From positions 2,284-34,506 of the forward strand of contig DJSG01000045.1 of assembly GCA_002440265.1 (NCBI GenBank): a stretch of 32,223 bases of DNA, read 5' to 3'. Below the pieces are notes generated by a model. The model ran no database searches and was not told where the DNA came from. It was given only the letters and a program-made list of their open reading frames with translations. This stretch comes from Bacteroidales bacterium UBA6340 (lineage in GTDB: Bacteria > Bacteroidota > Bacteroidia > Bacteroidales > Paludibacteraceae). The translations under genes were made by a program, and so were the position numbers. This document shows positions 14,966 through 22,351 of the stretch, piece by piece (the stretch's first letter is position 1; every line of letters begins with the position of its first letter).

Positions 14966-14996
14966 TTGTATGTTCGGAGATTATTTTGTACCTTTG
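14966..14996 (+). promoter_or_regulatory. Bacteroidota-type promoter of the envelope gene cluster
   Basis: TTG at 14966-14968, a 20-base spacer and TACCTTTG at 14989-14996, about 55 bp before the ATG at 15052. It should drive the four-gene run ending at 19999, since no terminator is visible between those genes. Confidence 0.8.
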
Positions 14997-15051
14997 CCAA
15001 CCCTGTTTTGATAGCAATACGCATGAGTAATAATCAATTCATACGCACGAA

Positions 15052-16209
15052 ATGAAGGTACTGATTTGTTCAAGCAATACGGGTGAGGGGCACAACTACT
15101 GCTCCAAGGCACTCCAAGCCGCCCTCGCAGCACGAGGCATTGATAGCGATATTATTGATACGCTGGCACTTGCGGGGCACCGCATCTCGCACATCGCCGC
15201 CAAAGCCTATCTCTTTTCCTCGAAGAGCAACCTCTTCAGGCAAGTCTATACATTGGGCGGACTGGTGGATAAACTGCTGCAAGGCAAAGGCACAAAATCG
15301 CCTATTTATGTAGTTAACTCGGTGTATTCCAAGCACTTGTATAACCTCATCGTCTATAATCACTACGATGCCGTCCTCTGCCCGCACCTCTATCCGTCCG
15401 AGACGCTCACCTATCTCCGTCGCAACGACGGCTTTATGATTCCCGCCTTCTACGTGGCTACGGACTACACATGCATACCCTTTATCTCCGAAACGGAGTT
15501 GGACGGATACATCATTCCGCACAAGGATCTGACACACGAATACATCGACAATGAGATGCCAGCCGACAAACTTTTCCCACTTGGCATACCCGTGATAGAA
15601 TCCAAATTCACAACCCGTGTACCACAAACCGAGGCGCGGAAACGTGTCAATAATGAGTTTAACCTCACGCCAAAGCACACCGACGGACGTTGGTTTATGA
15701 TGATGGGTGGCAGTATGGGGCACGGTAACTTCGAAGGTCTGGTACACGAACTCATAGCCCGCTGTGGCGAGCGCGACCGGATAATATGCGTATGCGGACG
15801 CAACAAACAGGCTTTCAAGCAAATAAAGAAACATTTTGCCCATGAGAAGCGCGTCACCCCAATAGGTTTCACCAACGAGATTTCGCTACTCATGGACGCA
15901 GCGGATGTACTCCTCACCAAGCCCGGCGGCATCTCCAGCACAGAGGCGTGCATCAAGAATATACCCATTGTCCATACCGAACCTATCCCCGGACTGGAGA
16001 ACCACAATGTGGATTTTTTTGTCTCGCACGGGATGTCTTGTACTGCTCCCTCTGTGGGCGAACAGGCGGATTTGGCTTTCCGCTTGTGCGATGACGCTGA
16101 GATGCGCGAGCGTATGCTTCAAGCGCAAAGGGATAACACCAATCCACACGCCGCAGACGATGTCGTTTCCCTTGTAATCAAGGCGGTACAGCAGCACCAT
16201 GGCCAATAA
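15052..16209 (+). CDS. GT28 family glycolipid glycosyltransferase, MGDG synthase-like
   Basis: A GT-B fold enzyme of the MGDG synthase/UgtP (processive diacylglycerol glycosyltransferase) group. These transfer a hexose from a UDP-sugar to a membrane lipid on the cytoplasmic side. The N-terminal acceptor half starts with SSNTGEGHN (GEGH at 11-14), the motif of this group. The C-terminal donor half shows MMMGGSMG, VCGRNKQAFKQ, GFTNEISLLMDAADVLLTKPGG and ISSTEA (K290 to A299), the UDP-sugar pocket. At 385 residues it is full length. It heads a cluster with two secreted hydrolases and a PCMD protein, suggesting surface or lipid envelope metabolism. The last 11 bp overlap the next gene. Confidence 0.85.
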   Translation: MKVLICSSNTGEGHNYCSKALQAALAARGIDSDIIDTLALAGHRISHIAAKAYLFSSKSNLFRQVYTLGGLVDKLLQGKGTKSPIYVVNSVYSKHLYNLIVYNHYDAVLCPHLYPSETLTYLRRNDGFMIPAFYVATDYTCIPFISETELDGYIIPHKDLTHEYIDNEMPADKLFPLGIPVIESKFTTRVPQTEARKRVNNEFNLTPKHTDGRWFMMMGGSMGHGNFEGLVHELIARCGERDRIICVCGRNKQAFKQIKKHFAHEKRVTPIGFTNEISLLMDAADVLLTKPGGISSTEACIKNIPIVHTEPIPGLENHNVDFFVSHGMSCTAPSVGEQADLAFRLCDDAEMRERMLQAQRDNTNPHAADDVVSLVIKAVQQHHGQ

Positions 16210-17362
16210 GGCGCGAAGACGGACATATTTGTTTTCGCTCCTTTGCGTGTGCCTGTTGCCTACGCAGACATGGGCTTTGGAGGTGAGTTCGCATGTCTCC
16301 TATTCGTGGAACGAAGACAGCACCATCACTTTCACCTACATCGATTCCACGGCGCGCAAAGTGGTGCTCAAAGGCAATTGCATGCTCTCCCATGAAGACC
16401 GCAGTTTTGCCGGCAGGCAGAAGCGGCGGCGCATGCACGAGGTGCGGCGCGGTGAGTGGCAATGCACCACACGATGGCAACTCCCGCCCGAACTCTACAC
16501 CTATACCATCATCGTCGATGGCAAGCGGCACACCGACCCCATGAACCCCGATTCTATCTGGGTGCGCAACCAGCGACGTAGCGTCCTGCTCATAGATGGC
16601 AACCCGCAGACCAACCTCTACAAGGCGGCTCGCCGGCAAGGGCAGGTGGAGAGTATCTGCTTCACGGGCGAGAGCGGAAACACCTATCACATGATGGTGT
16701 ATCTGCCTCATAACTACTGCGATATGCTCACCTATCCGTTGCTCTACCTGCTACATGGCATCAACGGCGACCAGCGCAACTGGCTCGAACAGGGGCGGGT
16801 AGGCAATATATTGGACAACCTCATCGAACGCGGTGATATTCAGCCTGTTGTGGCAGTTATGCCGCGCTGTCTGCTGTCCGAACCCAAGCACCCGGACCAC
16901 GTGCAGTCCACCAACGTCTTCAACTACGGCGAAGTGTTGCGGGGCGGTTTCGAGAGGCATTTCTACGAGATAGAGGACTATATCCACACACACTACGCCG
17001 TACAGCGCAAGGGCAACGCCATCGCGGGTCTCTCTTGCGGAGCCCGTCAGGCTGCCAATATCGTCAATCGCGGCACAGGCGAATATACGTATGTGGGTAT
17101 GTTCTCGCCCGTTGTCACAAAGAAGCAACTGCCTCACGCACAAGCAGATACCACTATACACCCCAAGTATTGGGTAGGCGGCGGAACCAACGACTGGATG
17201 TTCCTTTCCGATGCCCGCTCCTATGTGCGCGGATTGGAGAAGAGTGGAGTGGAGCACGTCTATCTGGAGTTGAAAGGCGGGCATACCTTTGCCAACTGGC
17301 GGGTGTTCGTCACCGATTTCCTTCGCTGGGCATACCCTGCACAACAGACTGACAATGAGTAA
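16199..17362 (+). CDS. secreted CE1-like esterase with N-terminal E-set domain
   Basis: It has a signal peptide (about residues 1-25), then an immunoglobulin-like E-set/CBM48-type domain (residues about 30-130, with VVLKGNCML and YTYTIIVDGKRHTDPMNP). An esterase-D/feruloyl-esterase (CE1) alpha/beta hydrolase domain follows: YPLLYLLHGINGDQRNWLEQG, the nucleophile elbow GLSCGARQA with Ser279, a likely acid Asp332 in GGTNDW, and His362 in GGHTFANW. This two-domain layout is common among Bacteroidales enzymes that remove acyl groups from plant polysaccharides. The elbow has Cys-Gly-Ala where most relatives have Met-Gly-Gly. Substrate unknown. It overlaps the glycosyltransferase gene by 11 bp. Confidence 0.82.
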   Translation: MANKARRRTYLFSLLCVCLLPTQTWALEVSSHVSYSWNEDSTITFTYIDSTARKVVLKGNCMLSHEDRSFAGRQKRRRMHEVRRGEWQCTTRWQLPPELYTYTIIVDGKRHTDPMNPDSIWVRNQRRSVLLIDGNPQTNLYKAARRQGQVESICFTGESGNTYHMMVYLPHNYCDMLTYPLLYLLHGINGDQRNWLEQGRVGNILDNLIERGDIQPVVAVMPRCLLSEPKHPDHVQSTNVFNYGEVLRGGFERHFYEIEDYIHTHYAVQRKGNAIAGLSCGARQAANIVNRGTGEYTYVGMFSPVVTKKQLPHAQADTTIHPKYWVGGGTNDWMFLSDARSYVRGLEKSGVEHVYLELKGGHTFANWRVFVTDFLRWAYPAQQTDNE

Positions 17363-17388
17363 GTAATACGACAGACAACAATTTGTAT

Positions 17389-18375
17389 ATGAAGAAAATA
17401 GTCTTATTCTGGGCGTGGATACTGTGCGCCTCAACCTTGTTCGCCGAGAGACGGGTGGAGTACTTGCCCTACGGCAATATGGACACATGGACAGTACGCC
17501 ACATCAAAGAGTCTGGGCTCCTCGGTGGTGCCACCAAGGTGCTCCATGCCGTAGGACCCAACGACACCATCCGTGAGAATAAAGCCTACGAACCAGTAGC
17601 AGGCAATCCGTGGGCATGCTCCGAAACCTACGCAAAAGTGATTGTAGAGGCGGGTGCAGGCGGTGCCGTAATCCCCGAAAGGCGTGGCAATGGCTACTGC
17701 TGCCGCTTGGAAAACAAGATGACACACGTCAAGATAGGCGACATATATGCCGTGGTGACAGGTGCTATCTTCTTGGGCAAGAAATACGAACCCGTGGGGC
17801 TCATCGGCAAATACCGCCCGCATACCGTGATTGATGTAGGCATACCTTTCACCAAACAACCGGTGGCATTAATGCTTGATTACAAGGCTGTTATATCTGA
17901 CTCTTGCTATATCACCAGCACTGCACGCGACAAACCGGTGCGGGTGGACGGCGAACATGACTGCGGCGAGATATACATCTACCTGCAGCACCGCTGGGAG
18001 GACCCCGAGACGGGCGAGATATACGCACGCCGCGTGGGCACAGCCTGCGAGCGGGTCTGCGAGACTATCCCCGAATGGGTCAACAACCACGAGATACCCG
18101 TGCGCTATGGCAACATCACCACCGACCCGAACTTCAAGCCCTACGAAGCCATCGGCTATACCATGATGATGACCCGCAACTCCAAGGGTAAGATGGTGCA
18201 GATACAGGAGGTCGGCTACAGTCTCGACAAGCCCACGCATATCGTCCTGATGATTGCCTCCGGCTGTTCGGGGGCTTTCCGCGCCCACGAGGGCAACAAA
18301 CTCTGGGTGGACAACATCCGTCTCGTGTACGACGACGAGGAACACCCCGCAAAGACTTCCGCCAAAAAGCATTAA
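17389..18375 (+). CDS. PCMD (putative carbohydrate metabolism domain) secreted protein
   Basis: It has a signal peptide (MKKIVLFWAWILCASTLFAE). The mature protein follows the PCMD family (PF13201) closely: GNPWACSETY, YCCRLENKM, VTGAIFLGKKYEP, VGIPFTKQPVALMLDYKAV, CGEIYIYLQHRWEDPETGEIYARRVGTA, and the closing GCSGAFRAHEGNKLWVDNIRLVY. The domain is a beta-sandwich of unproved function, common in Bacteroidales surface and glycan-use loci. The ATG at 17389 is the sensible start; a TTG six bases upstream gives nothing extra. It has 328 residues. The C-terminus is a short Lys-rich tail. It lies between an esterase and a lipase-like gene with short gaps (26 and 16 bp). Confidence 0.8.
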   Translation: MKKIVLFWAWILCASTLFAERRVEYLPYGNMDTWTVRHIKESGLLGGATKVLHAVGPNDTIRENKAYEPVAGNPWACSETYAKVIVEAGAGGAVIPERRGNGYCCRLENKMTHVKIGDIYAVVTGAIFLGKKYEPVGLIGKYRPHTVIDVGIPFTKQPVALMLDYKAVISDSCYITSTARDKPVRVDGEHDCGEIYIYLQHRWEDPETGEIYARRVGTACERVCETIPEWVNNHEIPVRYGNITTDPNFKPYEAIGYTMMMTRNSKGKMVQIQEVGYSLDKPTHIVLMIASGCSGAFRAHEGNKLWVDNIRLVYDDEEHPAKTSAKKH

Positions 18376-18391
18376 AACAGGCAAGCCGCAC

Positions 18392-19999
18392 ATGGGTAGG
18401 GTAGGGATTATAACAATCTGTCTGTGCGTCGCGTGTTTTTGTACGCTGCATGCCGAGGCATACATATCCCTATCCCCGTTGGATACTGCCGCACTGCCCG
18501 TGGCGAAACCCACCAAGTGCGAGATGCGTTTCTTGCAGAATATGTTGGAAAGCAAGGCTTTCTGGCGTGTGCTGCAACGCCGCTTGGAACGGAACTACTA
18601 TTCGGACAAGTGCATTGCCGACTTGCAGGATATGCTTGGCAATATGCTGAAGCACAAAGTGTTGCAGTTGCCATGCTCCTACACAAGCATACAGCCCGAT
18701 GGAGATACGCTATGTATGTCAGGCAGTGTGATATTGCCGCGAAACAGGCAGTTGTGGGGCGTGATACTGGCTTCGCACTACACCATCGGCAGCAACCGCG
18801 AGGCACCGAGCGCATCTACCCCCTTCGAGAGTATCTTTGCCACCAAGTGCTATGCCGTCGTGATGGCGGACTATCTGGGATATGGCACCACTGCCCGTTA
18901 TGTCCACCCGTATCTGTATTGGCAGAGTGCCGCGCAGGCACAGACGGACCTACTGCAATCTGTGCAGCAACTGCTTGACTACTATGGATATACCTTCCCT
19001 AAAGAGGTCATCAGTTACGGCTATTCAGAGGGCGGAGCCGTAGCACTCGGCACGGCAAAATACATGGAGCACCAACTGCCCGATTGGCAACTGAAAGCGG
19101 TATATGCAGGTGCCGGACCCTATGACGTGGCAGCCACCTATGATGCCTGTGCCGAGGCGGACAGTGTGGGCATACCATGTGCCATACCCATGCTCATTAT
19201 GGGCATGAGTGCGGCATACAACCTCCATTTGCGCAAAGCGGATTTCTTCCGCGAACCCCTGCTCAGCCACTACGAACAATGGGTAGAGTCCAAACAATAC
19301 ACGGTGAACGAAATCAACACCCTCATGGCAACGCACCGTCTCAGTGAAGTCATGACGCCCGAAGGACGCGACAAGGCGCAACCCGAAACCGCCCGTTTTT
19401 ATGCCGCTATGCAGCAGAGTGCCATATTGGGCTACGCACCCTCATGCCCCACCTTCCTCTTTCACAGCACTACAGATGATATTGTCCCCTTCCTCAACAG
19501 CGAGCACCTGACTTGGTCATTATCCGCATCGGACACTGTTGCAAACACCCCAAGTATCTCAAACACCCCAAGCATCTCAAACACCTCAACACCAAACACC
19601 CCAAGTACTTCCAGTGCTTCTAGTGCTTCTAGTACTTCTAGTACTTCTAGTACTTCTGGTACTTCTAGTACTCCTAGTACTTCTAGTACTCCTAGTACTC
19701 CTAGTACTTCTAGTATTCCTAGTACTTCTAGTACTCCTAGTACTTCTAGTACTTCTAGTACTTCTAGTACTCCTAGTACTTCTAGTACTTCTAGTACTTC
19801 TAGTACTTCTACTACTTCTAGTACTTCTAGTACTTCTAGTACTTCTAGTGTTTCTAGTGCTTCTACTACTTCTACTACTCCTACTACCCCAAGCACCCCC
19901 GGCCTACCACCTCATATCGTATCTGACTTTGCTGACTACGGTTCCCACATGGCAGCATGCATACTCTTCCTGCAGCGCACATACGCCGCCCTCCCGTAG
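18392..19999 (+). CDS. secreted alpha/beta hydrolase (lipase-like) with repeat-encoded Ser/Thr tract
   Basis: It has a signal peptide (about residues 1-22), then an alpha/beta hydrolase related to secretory lipases. GYSEGG at 210-215 has the nucleophile Ser212. FHSTTDDIVPF has Asp362 or Asp363 as the acid, and DYGSHMAACILFL supplies His519. Between the acid and the His lies a low-complexity stretch, residues about 384-500, made almost only of Ser, Thr and Pro and encoded by the 18-bp and 9-bp tandem repeats. Without it the protein would be about 418 residues, a normal length. The tract thus looks like an insertion into a surface loop before the catalytic His. Natural substrate unknown. ATG at 18392 is chosen because it starts the signal peptide and clears the upstream gene by 16 bp. 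Confidence 0.8.
   Translation: MGRVGIITICLCVACFCTLHAEAYISLSPLDTAALPVAKPTKCEMRFLQNMLESKAFWRVLQRRLERNYYSDKCIADLQDMLGNMLKHKVLQLPCSYTSIQPDGDTLCMSGSVILPRNRQLWGVILASHYTIGSNREAPSASTPFESIFATKCYAVVMADYLGYGTTARYVHPYLYWQSAAQAQTDLLQSVQQLLDYYGYTFPKEVISYGYSEGGAVALGTAKYMEHQLPDWQLKAVYAGAGPYDVAATYDACAEADSVGIPCAIPMLIMGMSAAYNLHLRKADFFREPLLSHYEQWVESKQYTVNEINTLMATHRLSEVMTPEGRDKAQPETARFYAAMQQSAILGYAPSCPTFLFHSTTDDIVPFLNSEHLTWSLSASDTVANTPSISNTPSISNTSTPNTPSTSSASSASSTSSTSSTSGTSSTPSTSSTPSTPSTSSIPSTSSTPSTSSTSSTSSTPSTSSTSSTSSTSTTSSTSSTSSTSSVSSASTTSTTPTTPSTPGLPPHIVSDFADYGSHMAACILFLQRTYAALP
19543..19603. repeat. 18-bp imperfect repeat, AAACACCCCAAGTATCTC
   Basis: Two full 18-bp copies (19543-19560, 19561-19578), a shortened one, and the start of a fourth that merges into the 9-bp array. 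Inside the hydrolase gene they encode NTPSIS units. Confidence 0.8.
19604..19891. repeat. 9-bp tandem repeat, AGTACTTCT, 32 units, coding
   Basis: Thirty-two consecutive 9-mers with the consensus AGTACTTCT and point variants (AGTACTCCT, AGTGCTTCT, AGTATTCCT, ACTACTTCT). In frame they read Ser-Thr-Ser or Ser-Thr-Pro. The unit is a multiple of three, so gain or loss of copies changes the length of the protein but not its frame. Most junctions create the tetranucleotide CTAG. The long Leu/Val and Leu/Glu/Val open frames over this array on both strands are by-products of the periodicity. Confidence 0.95.
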
Positions 20000-20018
20000 T
20001 CATAGCAACCATATTACT

Positions 20019-20040
20019 ACACTTAACTCGTGTTAAGTGT
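20019..20040. terminator. perfect palindrome between convergent genes, possible bidirectional terminator
   Basis: ACACTTAAC and GTTAAGTGT form a perfect 9-bp stem with a TCGT loop, 20 bp after the hydrolase stop and between two converging genes. There is no T-run on either side, so termination is inferred from position and symmetry only. The sequence 20000-20156 contains no gene; it also holds an 11-bp direct duplication CCGAGAGAATC near 20060-20085. Confidence 0.4.
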
Positions 20041-20127
20041 ATGTGATTAGTATGTGATTGCCGAGAGAATCCCGAGAGAATCAAGGCAAGATATTATACT
20101 GTTTAGGGGATTGTGCATCTCATGTAT

Positions 20128-20156
20128 GGCCCCTCCTCTGGAGGGAGTGGGGAGGT
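20128..20156. repeat. short palindromic GGAGGGG element, minimal copy
   Basis: CCCTCC-TCT-GGAGGG forms a 6-bp hairpin, followed by AGTGGGGAGG. On the minus strand it reads ACCTCCCCACTCCCTCCAG, then AGGAGGGGCC. The same two halves flank the insert inside mtaB (around 28586-28655). It abuts the stop codon of the beta-helix lipoprotein gene. Confidence 0.55.
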
Positions 20157-21617
20157 TTACCACTCATAGCACCCTGCATCAGGACGAGGTTTGCGGGGCT
20201 TTCCCAATCGGTCGTGGAGAAGCAGTGTATCTGTGTTCGGATTATCAATCAGCAAGGTGTCTCCAATCCCGCGGGCGGGCGACACGGAATCAAGGCGGAA
20301 GTCATAGTATCGGTACTCACCGATGCGGTAATAGATATTGCGGAATACGGTATCTGTGTCTGTGCCGTACACATTATGCTCCGCATAAGCCGTAGGCAGA
20401 GAATCGCCCTTTATATAGTTTCCGCTGAAAGTACCCTCATAGAAATGGGGCAATGGAGTTGCCACACGCAGATTATTGCGCTGCCCTCCCGCTATCACGC
20501 AACTGTGAAACGAGGCTGCCGTGGGAGCCATATCCTTGTTGATATTGTTGATGAACACGGCTGCTGTGCTGTCGCGATACACACCGTTATGGATATTGAT
20601 GTTCGAATAGGGATAGCCGAAATACGAAGCAATCGTATTATGCACAAACCGGTGCTCACCTCCTGCCAGATAGACGCAGAATGATGCGCAGTTGCTGATT
20701 TCCGAATTGACCACGTAGGCGTCCGTGTTCTGCACTATCAACCCGTACATCGATTGATTATGTATCCGCCCGTTGGCAAACGTGAGGCTCGGACGTGCAT
20801 CGGTGGACTCTGACCATACATATAGCCCGATGGTACCCGAAGTGATGTCCACGTGGTTGAGCGTGTAGGTTGGGGAAGGGCGGTCCTTGCTGTGCAGCAG
20901 ATAGATACCGTTCCATTGCCCCGATGCCACGCGGTAAGGCACCGAGTCAAACAGTCTGTCTGTCCTGTCTCCGCGTATAGTAATCGGTTGCGCAAGAGTC
21001 CCGTTGGCGGTCAGGCTGCCATACACATGCAGCAGGGCATTGTTGTGCATATACAGCGTGGCACCCGGCTCGATAGTGAGGTCGCCGTTGATAACCAATG
21101 TATCGTAAATCAGATACGGCTTCTTGTTGGTGAGGGTGTAGTTCTCATATACCACCAACCCCGAAGATTTATCTTGAATGATGGCTACATTTTGCCCGTA
21201 AGCCTGCAAAGCAACATGCTGCAAATGCTCATTTACGAGAAAGAAAATTGTATCTTCCACCAATACGGGCGTGTTTCTTGTCTGTTCGTCAATGTTTATT
21301 TTTACGAACATAAAGATACTGTCTCTTCCGCGAATGGTTATGTCACGCAACCTGTCTATCCTATTCTCACCATCAATGTTTACACAGAAATACTGTCCGT
21401 TCTGCATCGTAACGCGGCTGATACAGATGGCATTGGCGTTGGGGTTGTATATCATCATACGCCGTGTGGACGACCCCATTCCGGTGAACACGGTATCAAA
21501 CAGGAGACTGTCGTGTGAGAACGCAAGCCGCATACTCGGGTCTTCGGACACGATGTCCTGCTTGCACGACACCAATCCGAGTACCAACAGCAATATAGGG
21601 AATATATGACGCATCAC
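20157..21617 (-). CDS. right-handed beta-helix lipoprotein
   Basis: A 486-residue protein with a lipoprotein signal ending LGLVSCKQD (Cys near residue 18). An N-terminal beta-sandwich-like part (DSLLFDTVFTGMGSSTRRMMIYNPN) is followed by a region with parallel beta-helix character from about residue 170 on. There, short strands alternate with Asn/Gly turns (LVINGDLTIEPGATLYMHNNALLHVYGSL, GRIHNQSMYGLIVQN, NSEISNCASFCVYLAGGEHRFVHNTI). It ends in KPRPDAGCYEW, typical of this Bacteroidales family. Probably surface-exposed or periplasmic; function unknown. The start overlaps the PorT-like stop in an ATGA, so it is the last gene of the rho-led run. Confidence 0.82.
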   Translation of the reverse strand: MMRHIFPILLLVLGLVSCKQDIVSEDPSMRLAFSHDSLLFDTVFTGMGSSTRRMMIYNPNANAICISRVTMQNGQYFCVNIDGENRIDRLRDITIRGRDSIFMFVKINIDEQTRNTPVLVEDTIFFLVNEHLQHVALQAYGQNVAIIQDKSSGLVVYENYTLTNKKPYLIYDTLVINGDLTIEPGATLYMHNNALLHVYGSLTANGTLAQPITIRGDRTDRLFDSVPYRVASGQWNGIYLLHSKDRPSPTYTLNHVDITSGTIGLYVWSESTDARPSLTFANGRIHNQSMYGLIVQNTDAYVVNSEISNCASFCVYLAGGEHRFVHNTIASYFGYPYSNINIHNGVYRDSTAAVFINNINKDMAPTAASFHSCVIAGGQRNNLRVATPLPHFYEGTFSGNYIKGDSLPTAYAEHNVYGTDTDTVFRNIYYRIGEYRYYDFRLDSVSPARGIGDTLLIDNPNTDTLLLHDRLGKPRKPRPDAGCYEW

Positions 21618-22351
21618 TCAAAGTTGAAAATAATCGAAATACGTTGGTTGGTAAGACGGTCTATACTTTGGGTGTAGTATTCGTAAGGCTTAGGGTCCCA
21701 TGCTACACCACCCACTACATCTCCTTCATGGGCAATGGCATTGGCAAAACCTATCTCGTAGCGTATCTCGGGTGTGAAATTAAACCATGGACAGTAGAAA
21801 TCGCAACCAAAGCCTATACCTACATAGCCATCGTATGGCTTGGTGAGTATCTTGCGGTTAGTCCTGTCCGCAAAGGAGTTGAAATCGAGACTGAACCCAC
21901 CGCCAATCGTAACATACGGGCGATAATTACCTTCCCTCTCTGCCGACCATTTCAGATATAACGGTATCGTAATGGGGATAGTCAGATTATGTGCAGGCTC
22001 TACACTTTCTTTTGTGTTTCCTTTCTTGACATAGTTAATAGTGGTGTACCCGAAATGCAATCCGGGAGTAAAACGCAGGTTCAAATGTCTTGACAAACGC
22101 AGGTCTGTGATAAACCCGACATTAAATCCTACACCGATATTATAGCACCGCGCATAGTATTCCGGATTAGCCACAGTATCAGCCAGATAACTTGGCATAT
22201 CCACACCGAGAAAGAACCCGAAGTGCACCAACTTGTCGTCCTTATAAGGATTATTCTGCGCCGCTGCCGAACTGCTCTTCTGTGCATAAAGCGAACTGCC
22301 TACGCACAACAGCACTGCGCATAAAGTGATATGTTTGAGTCTATTCTTCAT
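21614..22351 (-). CDS. PorT-family outer-membrane beta-barrel protein
   Basis: A 245-residue protein with a signal peptide ending at SSLYAQ, followed by an eight-strand-type barrel. Landmarks are FGFFLGVDMPSY, GFNVGFITDLRLSRHLNLRFTPGLHFG, ITIPLYLKWSAEREGNYRPYVTIGGGFSLDF, and the terminal ISIIFNFE. Length and pattern agree with PorT, which P. gingivalis needs for type IX secretion, although the wider PorT-like family includes barrels with no such role. The C-terminally tagged secreted proteins in this window (7185-8144, 29540-32008) would fit a type IX organism. The start overlaps the upstream receptor gene by 11 bp. Confidence 0.8.
   Translation of the reverse strand: MKNRLKHITLCAVLLCVGSSLYAQKSSSAAAQNNPYKDDKLVHFGFFLGVDMPSYLADTVANPEYYARCYNIGVGFNVGFITDLRLSRHLNLRFTPGLHFGYTTINYVKKGNTKESVEPAHNLTIPITIPLYLKWSAEREGNYRPYVTIGGGFSLDFNSFADRTNRKILTKPYDGYVGIGFGCDFYCPWFNFTPEIRYEIGFANAIAHEGDVVGGVAWDPKPYEYYTQSIDRLTNQRISIIFNFE

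Noticed and set aside
18254..18391. Upstream start of the hydrolase at 18254
   Set aside because: It overlaps the PCMD gene by over 120 bp, and a signal peptide begins at 18392.
19543..19891. Repeat array as a CRISPR
   Set aside because: Units are contiguous 9-mers and 18-mers with no spacers and lie inside a coding frame; no cas genes are near.
19462..20036. Leu/Val-rich and Leu/Glu/Val-rich open frames over the 9-bp array
   Set aside because: They arise because a 9-bp unit lacks stops in several frames. The frame in use is the one that continues the hydrolase.
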